Positions 22,501 through 35,700 of a stretch of DNA of 64,000 bases are shown here, in pieces (the first letter of the stretch is position 1; every line of letters begins with the position of its first letter). The notes under the pieces were generated by a model. It saw only the letters and a program-made list of their open reading frames with translations. It was not told the origin of the DNA and ran no database searches. Made by a program: the position numbers and the translations under genes. The stretch comes from Channa striata (taxonomy: Eukaryota > Chordata > Actinopteri > Anabantiformes > Channidae): the NCBI GenBank assembly GCA_033026295.1, contig CM065176.1, positions 8,969,945 to 9,033,944 on the forward strand, written 5' to 3'.

Positions 22501-25500
22501 GATAAATAAAAGCCTTTTCATCAGTAGCTAAGAAAGTGAGGCCTACTGAACACCCGTGAGTGTTTGCTTGAATTAAATTCATAGGTTGTTACCTTTAAAA
22601 AGCAGAAGGGTAGCTGTGGCCTGTTTTTGGCAACTTGTGGACATCTCCAGTCCCCACCTGGATGTTACAAAAAGAGCAGGATAGAGACAAGGGCCTTGTT
22701 GGTTTGTTCACATTCATGTGGGAAAGAACTTTTAGTGGGCATGTTTCTCTATCAGGCCTGCCAAAGAAGAATTTGTCTTTTGTCCAGATAGGCAGATAAC
22801 AAGGCCCAGGGACTCCTCCACATACAACCAGAGAGTCAATGTGAAATATGATGTGGTCTCGAGAGAAATGAACGTTTGCTGGAGTGAAAGGATTTGACTT
22901 TGGAAGACAGTTAGCGGCTATAGGTTCAGCAGCTGTTGTGCTTTTACAAAGCCTGAAAAGGACAAGGTGTGAGTTTGAAACAGTGTATGAAATGTCGACA
23001 AGAAAACTACATGTGGAAGGCCAAACTGCTCGTACTGCGTTTGAACAAAGAGAGCTGAAATAAATACCTTACCAGAAATTATATTTAAGTTACAAAAGTT
23101 CTTTTGTGTAGACCATTATGTGCAATTTTATATTTTTAGATAGTAGATATAAATTACTTAGGCCACACAGCACAACAAACTATAACCTGTGGATTCCAAC
23201 AACACTATTTTACAGCTACACTAAACTGTTGATCCTGCTATGTTTGAAACAATGATTTCTTTTTGAGCAATCTGAACACCTATGTTTAAAACTCCCTAAA
23301 TGTATTTAGGGAAGCAAAAGCAGTGGTGGTTTTCAGTGGTCAAAACACAATCTCGCTGGCGTCAGCTCAAGAACTGACCTGCCTCTGATCTGAAAGGTAG
23401 AAGAAGTGACCAAGAAGTTCTACGTCTACGCTGTAAGAGATCACAGAAGCAGAATGAGGTATAAATAAAAACAACTTAACTGTATTTACTTTGCGTTATG
23501 CATTGTGATATGCATTATGGAATGTTTTAAATTTAAGTAGACCTGCTGTATGATTCTGCAAACCAGTCAAGTTTCAAATGTTGTCCAGGATCTTAGTCTA
23601 AGGTTTATACCTTAGAGCTTTTATATATTCATTTCTAAAAATGGAAACATAATCCACCAGATGATTGCTTCGAGCAGGCTGTTTGGTTTTACAGTGTCTG
23701 ACTCAACACTCAGGAATACACTAATTAACACTGTGACCTCATTCAATAAAAGGACAGAGTTGAAATGATAACATAATAATTGTCCAGCAGTACACTGATT
23801 GTTTTTACACTCAGTGCCTGCCACAAAACGCAACCCTCAAACAGTTAACACCAAGCCAATCGCATCTAGCTACAGATGTCTCTCCTTTTAAGGACGCACT
23901 GCACACTGGACCGCCTCCAGTATCCACGATGGTTGGACATTAACAGGGGCCAACAACATCTTTCAACCACAGCAACGGAACTCCTGGCAGTTGGGATGCA
24001 TCCAGAAATTTGTGACACAGCAGGAGCTGCCTACAGTGAACTTCCTGCCTCCTGTCCTTAGGTACCGTTACCAAATCCACGCTACTATATAGGGTCACGG
24101 GGATGTCAGCGGCAGACAGGAACTCACACTGTCCTTGTAAGTGACAGTAAGTGAGAGGTCACACGGTCCCATCAGTATCCACATGCCATCGAATGATGCA
24201 AGAGGGTAGTGAGAAAACATGCAACGTCAAACCTGACTCATTCATTTATGCTGAGTAGTTTCAAGGCATTTAGGTTAGTGCATGACTTGTTTTATGCCTC
24301 TGCAATTTGACTTGTGTTCAAACAGGACAAGGTACTTTCTTAACAATAGTGTGCTGGCGTCTAATGAACACTGACTAATCAAAAACAAAATAAAAATACT
24401 CAATATGAATAAACTGAAGAATCCAGAGCTGCACTTGAATTTAGTTGGACATAAAACTCCCCAAAACATTTGCGCTAAACCACAAACACACTATCACAAT
24501 ATCAGTAAATATTCTTGATATAGTAGCGTACAATTTGTGGAAACTGAATTCTCATATGGTAATTTAATACCTGTAAAATCTAGATAACAAGGTTCAGAGA
24601 TATTAAAATCATGGTTATCTATGTATAACAAAAAGTTCCCAATAGAATACTGTGATTATCAAGTTCCAAACTCGAAGAGTCAAAGTAATGCTGTCCAATA
24701 CGGTATTAAATATCACACACCTTCAATAAATATCAATATCATCTGACAGGACAGTTCATTATAATTCAAATAATATAAAGCACACCTGACTAGTTCCACG
24801 AAGATGCTAAACCTCAAGATTAAATTGGCACGGTCCCTTCTTCTATATTACATGTTGCAGAAGCTGCTGCAGACTAGAGATTACTAATAACTATATACAG
24901 TAGTCTGACGCAGCCTCTCTCCAGAAAGCCAGACTGTAGCCTTCTCATTCTGCTGCCCTGAGTCTGCAATCAAGCAAACATCCTCCTCCTCCTATACTCC
25001 ACATCCTGATCTCTCGAGAGTGAAACTGTGAGTTATGATAACACACGCAGCTCAGCAGAGGCAGTACATCCCAATTTACTTGTGTCTGCCCAGCGACATC
25101 CTGAGACTTTGTAAGGATGTCCAAAGTCTAGCATTGTTGGAGCTGCCACAGCTCCAAAAAAAAGGAGGTGGATGAAACAAAGTTCAATATCACTGATTGA
25201 CAGAAGTACAATCCTACAACACTCAAACTTGACAAGATAAGAGTCTTTGTCCTGTCAATTAGGGTCCACACACTGACTCATGTGTGGGACAAGCTTAAGA
25301 ATTATGGTATTGTTGTTGAGGTCAGTGAGCAATCCTTGAGTCATTTATCAACTAAATCCATTCATCTCCATAGGCCAAAAGAAAAGGGAATTATGAGTGA
25401 ATGACCATCAAACAGTTGAGTTATAACTCGAACATGTCTGCCTGTGTTATGGAGAAATAAAGGTGGTGCTGTGCTTTCAAACCACAGGACTGACAATTTG

Positions 25501-25797
25501 AAGCAGAAACATCAAGTTTTCCAAATCTGCACTTACAACTTGTGTGTGTGCTAGAATCTGAAAACAAGTGGCTCACTTCAAACTGGAAAAAAATAGACGT
25601 GTGAACACAGATCCGACTTGGAGTGTTGGGCTTGGACAGGTGAGCGGCTGGCGGTCATACGGGTCTGTACACAGGTGTGCGGGCAGGAATCACGTGGGTG
25701 TTTTTTCAAGGCCACAACACAAACACAGGGCGAAGCTTCACGTCCTCAGGTGTCACCCTGTTTGAACATGGCGTAGAGCCGCACCACGGAGCAAGTG

Positions 25798-25799
<2 letters not shown>

Positions 25800-25883
<84 letters not shown>
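25800..25883. repeat. Long (CA)n microsatellite
   Basis: About 42 uninterrupted CA units lie 0.3 kb downstream (in the mical3 sense) of the candidate first exon. This is by far the longest dinucleotide tract in the window. All long 'ORFs' through it are low-complexity His/Thr or Val/Cys artefacts. Confidence 0.97.
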
Positions 25884-25884
<1 letters not shown>

Positions 25885-25919
25885 AGGAGGGGAAACACGC
25901 TCTCTTTGGATATTCCGAT

Positions 25920-26720
25920 ATTTGGAGGTTTCACCTTGTACCTGATCTGTGCTGAACTAACCGCCGCCACCATCCACCACATTCCACAGGCTGCTAACCA
26001 GCGGACCGCCAATTCACTGCCCGGGCTACGTGCGGCTGCTAAGTGGACGTGGACGTGTGATTTAGTGCGGGACGGGGCAGTTAAGTCGTTAGCTGCTCTC
26101 ATAAAAACCAGCAGAGCGCCACAGTCCCGACCGTGCAGAGGGGCTCCCGGATCCCAGGGTGGCGTTAAAAATGCACCGCGCGTGCCAAGGCGATCGCGAG
26201 GAAGCTGTTCGTCTTACCTTTGAATGCAGCGTGCTTAGAATCCACTCAGATGTCACGGAAATATTAAATCCATGGCCGCGTACGTAAAGTCCACAACGTT
26301 CGAGTATTATTTCGCGTGTGTCGCCTGCTAAAGGCGGAGCAGGGAGCCACACGGCGGAGCAGAGGGCGCAACTTGAAACTGACGGAGAGGCATCGGTGGA
26401 AACCATTACAACCACAAGGAGGGGGGAGTGAGCGAATGAATAATTAACAACATGCGGCCGAAACGTCAATTCTTGCCATTTGGACATCAGTTAATATTAT
26501 AACGGCAATAAAGTAGAATTTTACGTCGACAATTCTCGACAGAATTATGTTTTGTTATCGCGTGTGGACATTCGCTTTTTACTGTAAACCTCCACACCCC
26601 CACTAGTCATTGGAATGAACGCGTGTGTTGGAACCCAGTTTAATCCGATTGGTCTCTCCCAACGTGACGCAGCGCTACTGCTGCCTTCACGTGGTGTCAG
26701 AAACATTAGCAACGGTTCAC
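25920..26720 (-). promoter_or_regulatory. CpG-rich block, probable mical3 promoter
   Basis: CpG dinucleotides are frequent here (for example GCGCGTGCC, GGCGATCGCGAG, GGCCGCGTACG, TTTCGCGTGTGTCGCC) while the surrounding tens of kb are CpG-poor. No TATA box is evident at a fixed place. The block borders the candidate first exon. It might also drive a plus-strand transcript, but I see no gene for one. Confidence 0.5.
26218..26400 (-). other. mical3: mical3 candidate non-coding first exon
   Basis: A consensus donor (TTCAAAG|GTAAGAC, exon end 26218) sits in a CpG-rich block with no long ORF on the minus strand, upstream of the mical3 start exon and in the same orientation. The transcription start is not determinable; 26400 is only a notional 5' limit. 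Confidence 0.5.
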
Positions 26721-29700
26721 ACGACGTGGAAAGCCGGCTGGGTGCTTACATGGCACACGCATGTGGAGATTTCTGAATATTCTCTATTGATGTAAATCAT
26801 CCCGATGTACTTAATATGTGATTGGACACCCTGAATGCGCAGAGACCTTTCTTAAAACGAGGTGTTTAGAAAGGTCACTGTAAACAACTAGGGGCCTTAA
26901 AGAAAGCTTAAAGATTGATTGCAATTTGCAGAAAACTAGCAGATACAAAAAAAATTATATAGTTATATAGGGATTGAAGTAAGGTCAACATAGTTTCTGA
27001 TTTGTTGCAATGAATTATCAGAGCTATTCACTGAGCACATTTTTGTACCTCCCAAAGTTTTTATGGGCTTTGTTTAAAAAGTAAAAAAGTGCTGAAAGAA
27101 TAATTGTTCTAAGTGGTTGCGTGCCATAAAGTAATGGGTGTAATTGCTCAGTTTTAATCAGTCTGTCATGTCTGTCTGCCAGTGTCTTTTTCCCATATGG
27201 AATCTTCAAAAATATAATTCCCACTAAATTCCAAAGCTCATTTGTTTGTTTTCTAACAAAGCATAGACATGGACTGTGCCGTGGTTTTACAGGGGCTCAA
27301 GCTTCCCTTAGTGAAAAAACATTTAAGATTACAACTTGGGAAAATTACAAGTTTCAAACAATCACTTTCACGTGGTAAGACATTGAGCGAAAAACAGTGT
27401 AGTGAGGCTTTGGCTGCTTCCCACAGACAGAAATATGCATTACTGATACACTGCTTTGTTCTTTGTCAATCACAATCCACAAACACAATCCAACCCTTTT
27501 CCCCGTACAGTTATACAGAAATGTACGGCAGATGACAGAGACCCAGCAAGATGATGCTTTGCATTATATGCACTGATTATCTTAAGTGTCTTGGCTGATT
27601 CAAAAGAAAGGTCAATGACACACAGGCCCTTTGTAAAACCCACTCAAATATCAAAATCACTGGTGTGACAAATGCACCCTGCCAACAACCAGATTACAGG
27701 CTTGCAAAAGCAGCGCAGTCTGTGGCTGTAGGTTCACCCACTTTGGCTTTTGTCTATATTTTTCAGTGAGTACAATGATGAGCCATTTTTAGAGTGCGCC
27801 GAGAAGGAGGAACTCTTCAGCCACTATCAGCTATCTGCTGAGTTTGTCTCTGCCTCCTGAGCGTCTAGCAAGGCAGACACCTTCCTATCCTGGAATAGAC
27901 CGGCTTGTGTACCTGGTTTGTGACAGCTCTCAGACTGACGGTACATTTGTAATTACTTACAAAGTTGCAGTGTAAACGTCAGCTTGGAAACAGCCAGATG
28001 GAGGAATAAATGCTACCAACATATTTTGTTTAACTATTCAGAAGTGACTTAAAAAGTCTTCAGCACAAGACATGTCCTGTTTTGTGTTCAAGAGGAGGAG
28101 AAAAATGTGAAAAAAAGGATCTTTAATGGATTTATAGATTAGAAAAATAGGGGCAAGTATAAAATTAGGTTCAACATGTGGCCCTGATTATTATAGATGC
28201 ATTCACACTGCATTAGTTCAGCTTTATTAGCTTCAAATGAGCAATGCCTGTGTTTGGTAGAAAATTAAATAACCATTAAAGAACCTCAATACTTGCTTAG
28301 TTTGATAGTTACATAATGTTCTGTTTCAGAGTGGAAAAAAAACAGAAAACTCCCAAATTTCTATTGTAGGGTGAATTGAGGTCAGTGCTGCTGCATACTG
28401 CTGCAAATGCTTAAAGCACCATAAGGACTTCTAACTCAAAACAAGGATTTTTTTAAAACGTTATATTTACATAAGAAATTACCATGGCCAAATAACAAAG
28501 ATATTTGTGAGTATGTGTGAGTTAGGGTTATGTGCATGATAAATATGTCGCTCCAGTACATGTAATTGAAAACAGAATTATCGCATTACAATCTGAGATT
28601 CAAATATGAGTTTCAAACCTATGCTAATTTAAAACAGCAACGTTGTGACTATGAGAGGACTCTCATAGAGAATACTGTATGCGCCTCCACAAGGACATTC
28701 CACAATCGAGGTCTCCAATGAGAACAAGCTGCCCTAGTTGGATTTGCTAATTTAACAAACCACAGGGGGACGGGATGTCAACCGGATCTGCTTGTGTGAA
28801 AATGACAGAGACAGAGGGAAGGGAAGACAATCTGTGGCAGAAAATAAAGGACAAAGATGAGGAGCTGGGAGCTGAATTTCTTGCTGCCAGATCACAAAAC
28901 ATCAGACTGAGTTTGGCCATGTTATGACACCGCCTCTAATCGCTTAGAGCACCTTAGTTCCCACCACACCTGTGTTCACCGCTGAGCTTTGTCGTCAGCC
29001 ATTCATTAAGGATCAGTGGCAGATAACACTGCTGAATGAACACAAAGGGTTATCTACGCAAGGTGAGGCCGGACGCACACATTCTCAACACAACAAAGGA
29101 GTTACATAGGATGTCATGACCACAAATATTCAAATGTATCTTCTCTATACCACATCCTCAAATACAGACGACAATGGACTGGATCGATCCTCCATTTGTT
29201 CACTCATGATGAAGCAGATGAAAGCTAATAGGATAATAATGGTACTTACAGCACTGTGGGCAGACAAGCGGAAGCAGAACATCCAAAAAGGTATTCCTCT
29301 GGCTGGGATCTGTTTTCCTCCTATTTTCCTCCCTCCCTTTTCCTTTCTGTCTCTGTCTCTCCTTCTCCCCCCCCCCCCTCCACCACTTTTCTCACCACAG
29401 CAAGATGCTGCCTGGACCAGTGCTCGTCGTCATGGTAACCACGACTAGGGAGGTTCTCACGTGACCGGATCCTCTTGGGCACGGATTGGTCGGATGCGCT
29501 GAAGTAGAGAGGGAGGGAGGGACGGGGAGGTGATGTCACATGCCCACAGGTTCACAAATGGGAGGGATCCTCAGTCAGGCCGCCTGCAAGCACACACACA
29601 GACACAATGGATGCCTTTTTAAGGTGGGGTTGAGCCGAAGTGGAGGTGTTACACAGTCAAGGATGACTCCACCGACTGAATTGGTGGCATGCTGACCGCC

Positions 29701-32700
29701 TTCCAAAACGTCTGGCTTTTTGATCTGAGATGTGGAGCTTGACTCTGGCTCTGGCTCAGCTGTCTTCCAACTGAATGCCCTCATGTGTGATGCTGCTCCT
29801 GCAACAAATATGTGCTCCGGCACTCGAAACCAGAAATAACACAAGTGTTACATGGCAAAGGAACACCCTTGTGAGGCAGCTTGACCCGTTGGCCTAGCAT
29901 TTCAGCCTCTCCTACAGGGGCTGCAGGGGGGGGGCTATTTATAGCACTGCAGAAACCACACAGAGGAATAAGTGCAGCTATTCATCTGTATATTCCTACT
30001 GCGTGCAAAGGCAAATATTCCCACAATGAAACAATTTAGTCGCTGATGCATCCTGTGCATAGGCAGACTGCTGTTCCTGCTCATAACAAGAAAATGACCA
30101 AAATGTATTTCCTGACTCGAGACATGACATAGGTACAGTTCATTTAGCGTCATGCGCAGCTCACACAGGTCTAAAAATAAACTCACAGAGCACCATGGGC
30201 ATGAACAGAACAGCCCAAGTGCCATAATTGCATAATAACGAGCATCCTGCTGTCATACATTTTACAAGTGTTGCAGAGTCAAAAGCTGAGGAAAAACTTG
30301 GCACGTGTGTAGCAGCAATGAGAGCAGCATCTTAGAGAGGCTGCTGAGGGAAAAAGAAAAGACATGTTGCAATCAAAGATTCAGAAATAAGAGCTCGGGT
30401 GTTTTATACCTCTTTTGAAAGAAATCAGGTATCTGTCAATTTCACACTCATTCCTAATGATGACATGAGTAATCATGGTCCAGGCTTGTTGTCCAGACTG
30501 TTGTGTAACGGTCTGGGATTAGGCCAGTTCTGCCAGGGATGAGAAATGTTCTTTTCCTTTGAGAATCTGCTGCTGTGTTTTCTAAGCTGATGTCATGTTG
30601 TCATGTGCTGCCTCTGTAAGATATTGAGCAACTCAAAACTATGTCTCACTAATACTAAGTACACAAAAAGCTCAGAATTAGGAAAGGTAGTGTTTGGCTT
30701 TTAATGACATGAGGGAATTTTGTTTTCTAGAGCAGATGTACAGAGGCATTATTCAGTGTTTATCCATCATTTTCTTTGGGATAAAATACAGTAAGAGATA
30801 GCAAAATTAAATGCTTTGCTCAGTTGGTTATGAACAGGCAATCAGACTCCTGGTATCTTTGGGTTTGTTGATGAAGTCGTAGAAATATTCAGACACGAGT
30901 AGAAAAAACAAACCTATTTTGCTCACAGGTATGCAAAAACATCTTTATTCACTATGTGAAGAGGTATGTGTTGGTATAAATACACAATAAAATAAAGCAC
31001 AGAAGTACAGCTCAATCATCATGGTCCAAAGGCAACCGGGACTGTGAATTATGCATATTTTTTTCTTTTAATAGTGTAATGGGGCAGTGAGCTGTATTAA
31101 TAAAACATGTGTCACTGTCTCCAGAGCTGCCTGTTTCTCTGCACCTACCAGACATCACTCAGGTGTTGTTAACCCCCCAAAAAACAAAAATTTTCTTCGA
31201 TTTCTTTAATGTCAGAGTTTCTCTGGCCACAAATTGTTTTTCCCAATGCTTAATTTCTTCCAGTATAAATCAGAGCGTGCCAAAAGGTTTGTGTAAGAAA
31301 CATTATTAACCACCATCTTCATGCAACAAATGATAACAAAAAGAAAGGAAATACTTCCTGACAGTACTGATATAATATGACAACATGTTTCAGAGCAGCT
31401 GATGATTCCCAGATGTGAAGGACGTCATGTTAATGAGCACCTGCATTGAGGCTGTCACAAGTTTTTGCCACCATCATCAAGACATAATGATTTTCCTTCT
31501 GCCCTTCTCATTTTATAGGCATTAATGGATGAGGTTGATTATGAAAGCCATGATACTAATAGTTGACCTCACAATGTTCCTGGCCTGCCATCAGGATCAT
31601 GTTACAGGCCATTGAGCACTGGGCTGCAGAGGCAGAGATACGGCGAGCAGGAGTGGCGCTGTAGAACAATGGCACATAGACAGTTTTTAGTAATAGTAAT
31701 TTTTATATTTACTGATGAAGCGCTGTGACTTGTTTGACAGTGTCACCACAGATAGATCTCAAGCTCAAAAGGTTCACAAAATACAAAAACCCTCAGCTAA
31801 ACGGAATGTAAACCTTCTCACTCCAGACCAATTACATTTAAAAAAGCCTTCCCAGATTCACAGAGGTTTACGTATATTGGATTCAGCTGTAACTGAACAT
31901 TTCATTTCCTCCGGATCAATGACCGCTCCAGTCAGCTGTCCCCGAGCATCAGAGCGAGACACCAAGGTGTTAGTGTGCATGTTTTGTGGTGCGTGGGTCC
32001 AACAAACGAATTAAAGTCAGTGAACAAAAGCTACAGAGTGAAAACACACCCACCAAAAGATGCAGACGCGAGAGAAAGAACAGACAAAAAAAGTCCGATT
32101 TCAGGAGGTCTGGCTGTGTCTCTGTGGTCAAACTCGACCAGTCTAAATTTAACTGTTATGTGTTTAGGAGACCTCAGACCAGGACTGAATGAGGACTGAA
32201 ACGGCACCAGTGGTCAGGGTGCGGCCACACTGAGACCCATTTCTCACACTGACTCCATGAACTGCCACAATGGTAAGCTGTTCACCGACCCACTGGTAAA
32301 ATATAAAAGGGTCAAAAGTCCTGACTGTGACCGTCTGCCCCTGACCCCTTCCTGATCCTTAGCAACCATGGATTTATTAGAAACACCGACCTAATGTAGG
32401 TCAAGTTGTAGTGGGACTGTGTGTTTAGGGGTTAAAGATAAACCGCCGTGGATGTCTATATTCGACTGGCTCTGAGTGGTTGCCGTGATGAACGGTGAAA
32501 GTGTCCCCAAATAAAGACGAAATGGAAATTTTTTTGCCACACTTAAAATGAAAAATAGGGATCACGTGTCACTTTTGTAGACACATTTCTCATTTGCCTC
32601 TTGTGGGAGCCACGCAGATGGTTATGCTTTTATGCTTCATGTGCTTGGAATGTTTGTCAGTTTTGTGCTTCACTTCAATTCAATAATGGTAAATATAATC

Positions 32701-35700
32701 TAGTTTTTTTTAACATGCTATTTTCACACGAGTCTTCATAAGAGTCTCCATGCAGCCACCTACAGATTTGAGTTGATGGCTAACATGCTCAAACTGATGG
32801 GAATAGGTGAATGTTTTATTAGACAATCACTATAGAAAAGTTAATTGCTCACAAGGTTTTTGTAATTGGGAGTTGAATGTCTGCATCAAATGTTATGGCA
32901 ATCCATGCAAACGTCGGTGGAGCCGAAGGACAGATCCGAGCCTCTCAATCAGCCATCCATTAAGCGCTGAGATACTTCAGTCTGGGTCTGGTCCAGCAGC
33001 AGACAGACCAACTGACACCACCATCATTCCTGCAAGGATGAAAAAAAAAAACACAAAGAAAGAAAAAAACCTCAGAGAAATCACAAAAATGAAACAAGTA
33101 CATAAAAGAAAAAGACTACACAATTAAAGTGAAATCTACATTACTACCAGTAGATGAAAATGAAGCTTTGGAGAAAACAGTCAGTCCAATGAACTAATCA
33201 GGACAACGGGCATTTCCATTGGTCAGCAGGAACATAAACAGGATGTAGAGACAGTAATTCACTTACTGAATCCCACAGTGAACATTAAGGGCAGGACAGC
33301 CTGGAGTGGTCTTAGCAGGATTTCTGATGCACTCTCTTTGTGCCGCCATATACACACAGAACGCTAAACAGCAGGTTAATGCCATTCACCGCGTTACACT
33401 CGGTTTCAATAAATCAATTTAAAGCCAGCTTAAGGAGCACAGAGATGTCCGTTAGCAATTCTGGGTGTGCTTTCTGAAAAATGTTCCTATAATCAAAAAT
33501 CCGAGCCGTAATCCTTACCTTAACTAACCAGTCACTAACAATCTGCTCTGGATCACTGCACTCAGCCTTGTGCAGGCACAAATAAGGCTCGAAACACGAT
33601 CAGTTACCCTGGCAACCAGATTTTCTTCCTGACCTGGTCGTGTCATTCAGAGACTTGCACAGCTTAGTGGGAAAATATAAAATATTATACATATACAAGG
33701 ACTCGCCTTCAGTTGTTTTTCATATGCACCGCTAAGTATCCATCCAAATAACCAACATAGACTATGACCACAGCTTCTGTTTGTACAGGAAGTAAAAGTA
33801 AAGGAGTAAAGGTGTTAGCTCGTCTCATTAAACCCGTATCAAACATCAGCCACGTCCACTCTGATGGTTAAAATGGGCTCGATTTCTACAGTACTTTCCA
33901 ATTTTCCCTGATACAAGCAGTGAATTAATAAAAATGAAATTAGAACCATCAACCACAGGCCTGGATTTAAGTATGTTGGCAGAGTAGAAACATGGCAGAC
34001 ACAACAAAGTTTGCTCCTAAATCTGCAGCGTTAAACGGCTTCATAAACTGAATTCCATCCTACCATGAGGTTATTCTCTGACCACACATAAAATTTTTAC
34101 TTAACGGTTTAAGTTAATTTCCTTTATCAACAACACAAAAGAACTCACGTCGGCCGCCCTGTGTGTATTATGACTTGTTCTCATATCTCATATGTTTTTT
34201 TACACTTCATCACTTCACATTTGTCCTGCCACAACAAGAGGACAGACAGTGTCCTCACTGACACACAATGCTCAGTCTGCACATTCTCTTCAAATGCGTG
34301 AAATATAGACTATAGACTATATTTATTGTTTAAACATTTGGGGTGGATTTTAAGTCAGAGTGAAAATATAAATAATATCTACTATATCAGCTAACTTGTG
34401 TGCAGGGCAGAGAATGTCCCCATCAGTGCAGAGGGTAAGGACAACACACTCAAAAACGTAAAGGAAACGCCCAACATATCCAGTATGGACACTTCCAAAG
34501 CAGACTGCCGTCATCCCACGTGTTGCTGGACTGAGGAAGATCTTCAGCAAACACACAGTCCGGATCTATTTCAAACTCAGCAACACACAGGCAGAGGCTG
34601 ACTCATCCTAAAGATAAAACCCTCAGACACGGGCAGTCCTGTGACCGTAATGACACACACCAAGGCTGAGTGGAACAGCAACCCACACGTGGCTTCAATG
34701 AGCCACTGAGTGTTGAATATAAAGGCAATTTTTCACATTTCTCAGTGACAGAATCTTTTCGAATCTTAAATTGAAATCTGTCCCTTACAATAGTGTTATT
34801 TCCTTTAGACAAATAGACTTTTGCCCAATTTAAACATAATTATTAACAGGACTACACAACAAATCTGCTCAAGTTCAGATCGGCCTGATCAGCATCATGT
34901 TCCACACATACCAAAAATGTGCTGAATTTACAGTATTATTCTGGATACTGACTGTAAAGACAGAGTCCAGTGCTTTGCATTGTCATGATGTCTTCTTTCC
35001 ATCTGTCTTGTTCCTAGTCATCTGTGCTATTCTTTTCCCAAACCAACTATTGAACTGCTGAACAGGAGTCGGACCAGGTATTTTCCGCTTTCAGACACAG
35101 AAACAGTCTGGAGCATAACTTTTTTTGTTTTCAAATCATAACACCTCAGACAGATCCACACTGGGATGAGCACGGGAGGATTTATCTCCGTCTTTTCATC
35201 TTTAATCGCATAAGCTCAGCTTTTTTCTCTGCACAAAAGCTGAACTATGAACCCAACAAGAGACTTGTAACGTAAAGAAAAGATCCAAACTGTGCTGTTC
35301 ATTTTACTCTGTTACTCTGCTCTCACTTTTAATTGCAGCTCGTTTGGGCAGATGGCGGATCGGTAGCTTCACAAAAGGCCGAGGTCAAGGTTACACAAAG
35401 AGGCCGTGACGGTGACGTCCTGCCGCTTTCACCGACAGCCTGCGAGAAACGTAGCCCAAGGACAGAAACCAAACACCGCTCTCTGTCTTTACGCTGAGAT
35501 CATAGACAAATACACTCGAGCCACAAACATGAGCACACACACGTACACACACCTGCTTTAAATCCACTATTTTCAATGTTCAGTTGTTGCAGAAATTAAC
35601 TCTTACTGTCCAATAAAAGCAGCTCCTGTCTTGCAGCTCACACAGGGACTGTGAGAAGATGTCAAATAAATGCACATCTGCATGAAGTTTGATGTGGCTG

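Larger units (their letters stand above)
12676..26217 (-). other. mical3 intron 1 (13.5 kb), no other gene seen
   Basis: The interval lies between the predicted non-coding first exon and the start-codon exon. Open frames on both strands are short, of random composition, and match no family I know. It contains A/T runs, a C-run at 16206-16215, a degraded dispersed repeat at about 16.4 kb and the long CA tract at 25.8 kb. Intronic enhancers cannot be judged from one sequence. Confidence 0.55.

Noticed and set aside
25746..26223. Long His/Thr and Val/Cys open frames
   Set aside because: They are produced by the CA microsatellite; composition changes abruptly outside the repeat.
29401..29460. 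Plus-strand acceptor CACCACAG with a short MLPGPVLVVM frame
   Set aside because: The frame stops after 19 codons and matches nothing; only the regulatory motifs were kept.
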